22,681 nucleotides of DNA from a virus. Both the position numbers and the translations under genes were made by a program. Positions 21,908 through 22,681 of this stretch are shown here, one piece after another; position 1 is the stretch's first letter, and each line of letters begins with the position of its first letter. The stretch is from the IMG/VR virus record IMGVR_UViG_3300030117_002313, positions 1 through 22,681 of that record. One strand, given 5' to 3'. The notes beneath the pieces are model-generated. The model ran no database searches and was not told where the DNA came from. It worked only from the letters and a program-made list of their open reading frames with translations.

Positions 21908-22572
21908 TACAAAACCTCCTGTGCTTTTGTAGGTTTCTTGAAGAAACCAAAGTGTGCATCGTCCTTTGATCTTGATACAAGTGCATTAAATGAAACTTTT
22001 GCACCTTGTAAAGTATCTAGATCTTTAAGTTTTGATGGAACTGAACCCCAAAGTTTAAAACCTCTTTCATCTTTAAATAACATTTTAAGAGTATCACCCC
22101 ATTGAGTCTCTTCCAGCTTAGTGCCTAAAACAACCCCTGATAAATTTTGTCTTTCTTCCGAAGCAGGAATACTCTCAACCCATTCAAGGTTTTGCCATTT
22201 ATCAAACATATCAAATAAATTAATAGCAGAAATGTTTTGCTTGTTTTCATGTTGAGCCTTTTCTGCATTACTTCCGATACCCCATTCATTTTCAGCACAT
22301 TCTGGCTTTGAAAAATCCAGTACAAGGTTTGAAGTATCAGTATAATTTTCATCAATATATTGTTGTGCATTGATTAGAGCTTTATCAAAATTAGTAGATA
22401 AATTTTTAACATGAGAATGATATAATTTTTTAACAGTAGTCCATACACCGCCAGAATTAACATGGCAATCATCCCAATAAACACACCTTAGTGTATAAAA
22501 GACATCTAAGGATTCATCGGTTTTTCCAGTGGATATGTAATATTTAGTTTGATATTCTTTCAATTCGTTCAT
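21907..22572 (-). CDS. OB-fold-like hypothetical protein
   Basis: This is a 221-aa soluble protein. The N-terminal half (residues 1-130) starts with KEYQTKYYISTGKTDESLDV and is rich in aromatic and charged residues without a recognised domain. The C-terminal part (about 145-221) reads LSGVVLGTKLEETQWGDTLK, then LFKDERGFKLWGSVPSKL, VSFNALVSRS and FGFFKKPTK. This strand order and the W-G-x-V-P and FGFFKKP motifs are familiar from OB-fold-like proteins in many phages and may bind nucleic acid. It overlaps the preceding partial gene by 4 nt and touches the metallopeptidase start. The group probably belongs to early or middle genes. Confidence 0.62.
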   Translation of the reverse strand: MNELKEYQTKYYISTGKTDESLDVFYTLRCVYWDDCHVNSGGVWTTVKKLYHSHVKNLSTNFDKALINAQQYIDENYTDTSNLVLDFSKPECAENEWGIGSNAEKAQHENKQNISAINLFDMFDKWQNLEWVESIPASEERQNLSGVVLGTKLEETQWGDTLKMLFKDERGFKLWGSVPSKLKDLDTLQGAKVSFNALVSRSKDDAHFGFFKKPTKAQEVL

Positions 22573-22681
22573 ACTGCAACCAACTGTTCAATATCTTGAA
22601 ATCTATCAAGATCAATTAAATACTTAACCGCCTCAGTCCAATCTTTAAATGGCTTTTCGGTTTCATAATTATAATTCTCAA
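22569..22681 (-). CDS. Partial unknown protein (3' end only, runs off the right edge)
   Basis: Only the last 36 codons are in the window. They read ENYNYETEKPFKDWTEAVKY and then LIDLDRFQDIEQLVAV before a TGA that overlaps the next ATG (ATGA, 22572-22569). The coupling supports a real gene. The fragment is acidic and helical with no recognised motif. Confidence 0.5.
   Translation of the reverse strand, partial: ENYNYETEKPFKDWTEAVKYLIDLDRFQDIEQLVAV

Overview
The window is a gene-dense, AT-rich stretch of a tailed double-stranded DNA phage (or prophage). Every gene I can support lies on the minus strand, so the biological order runs from high to low coordinates. Spacing is minimal: most neighbours overlap by 1 to 13 nt through ATGA, TAATG or TGATG junctions, and two overlaps are much longer. 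No stretch over 300 nt is empty, and I saw no tRNA, rRNA, CRISPR array or insertion sequence. The gene families resemble those of marine metagenomic phages infecting Gram-negative bacteria. The spanins, outer-membrane lipoproteins and periplasmic proteins require a Gram-negative host, but the host species cannot be read from the sequence.

Layout, in transcription order. (1) 22681-20214: the 3' end of an unknown gene, an OB-fold-like protein, a SprT-like zinc metallopeptidase and a serine recombinase. (2) 20182-15637: virion genes. These are a 442-aa protein with a RelA/SpoT-like domain, a 46-aa protein, a repeat-rich tail protein, a 620-aa tail fibre ending in a peptidase S74 autochaperone, and a small fibre-linked protein. 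(3) 15628-13977: seven very small proteins, most with one or two membrane segments and/or a coiled coil, including the holin candidates. (4) 13975-9228: csgF, csgG, a curlin-like repeat protein, a FecR-domain protein and a CHASE2 class III adenylate cyclase. (5) 9240-7439: a small unknown protein, a nested Rz/Rz1-type spanin pair, a staphylococcal-type nuclease and a GH24 endolysin. (6) 7353-1: large terminase, a possible small ORF without a normal start, portal, AT-hook protein, small unknown, GroES-like co-chaperonin, scaffold, two head-region proteins and the start of the major capsid protein, which runs off the left edge.

The standout is block 4. A curli-type outer-membrane export channel (CsgG with its cap CsgF) is followed by a secreted curlin-like substrate and a two-gene envelope-to-cAMP signalling pair. 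All five genes are translationally coupled and sit between the holin-like genes and the spanin/endolysin genes of a phage late operon. CsgE, CsgB, CsgC and CsgD are not seen. I recall csgG/csgF homologues being reported in pelagimyophage-type genomes, so the pore pair alone may not be new. The full csgF-csgG-curlin-FecR-CHASE2 cyclase set is the part that most deserves checking. Possible roles are modification of the infected cell surface (superinfection exclusion or aggregation), controlled outer-membrane permeability, or timing of lysis. None of these is proven by sequence.
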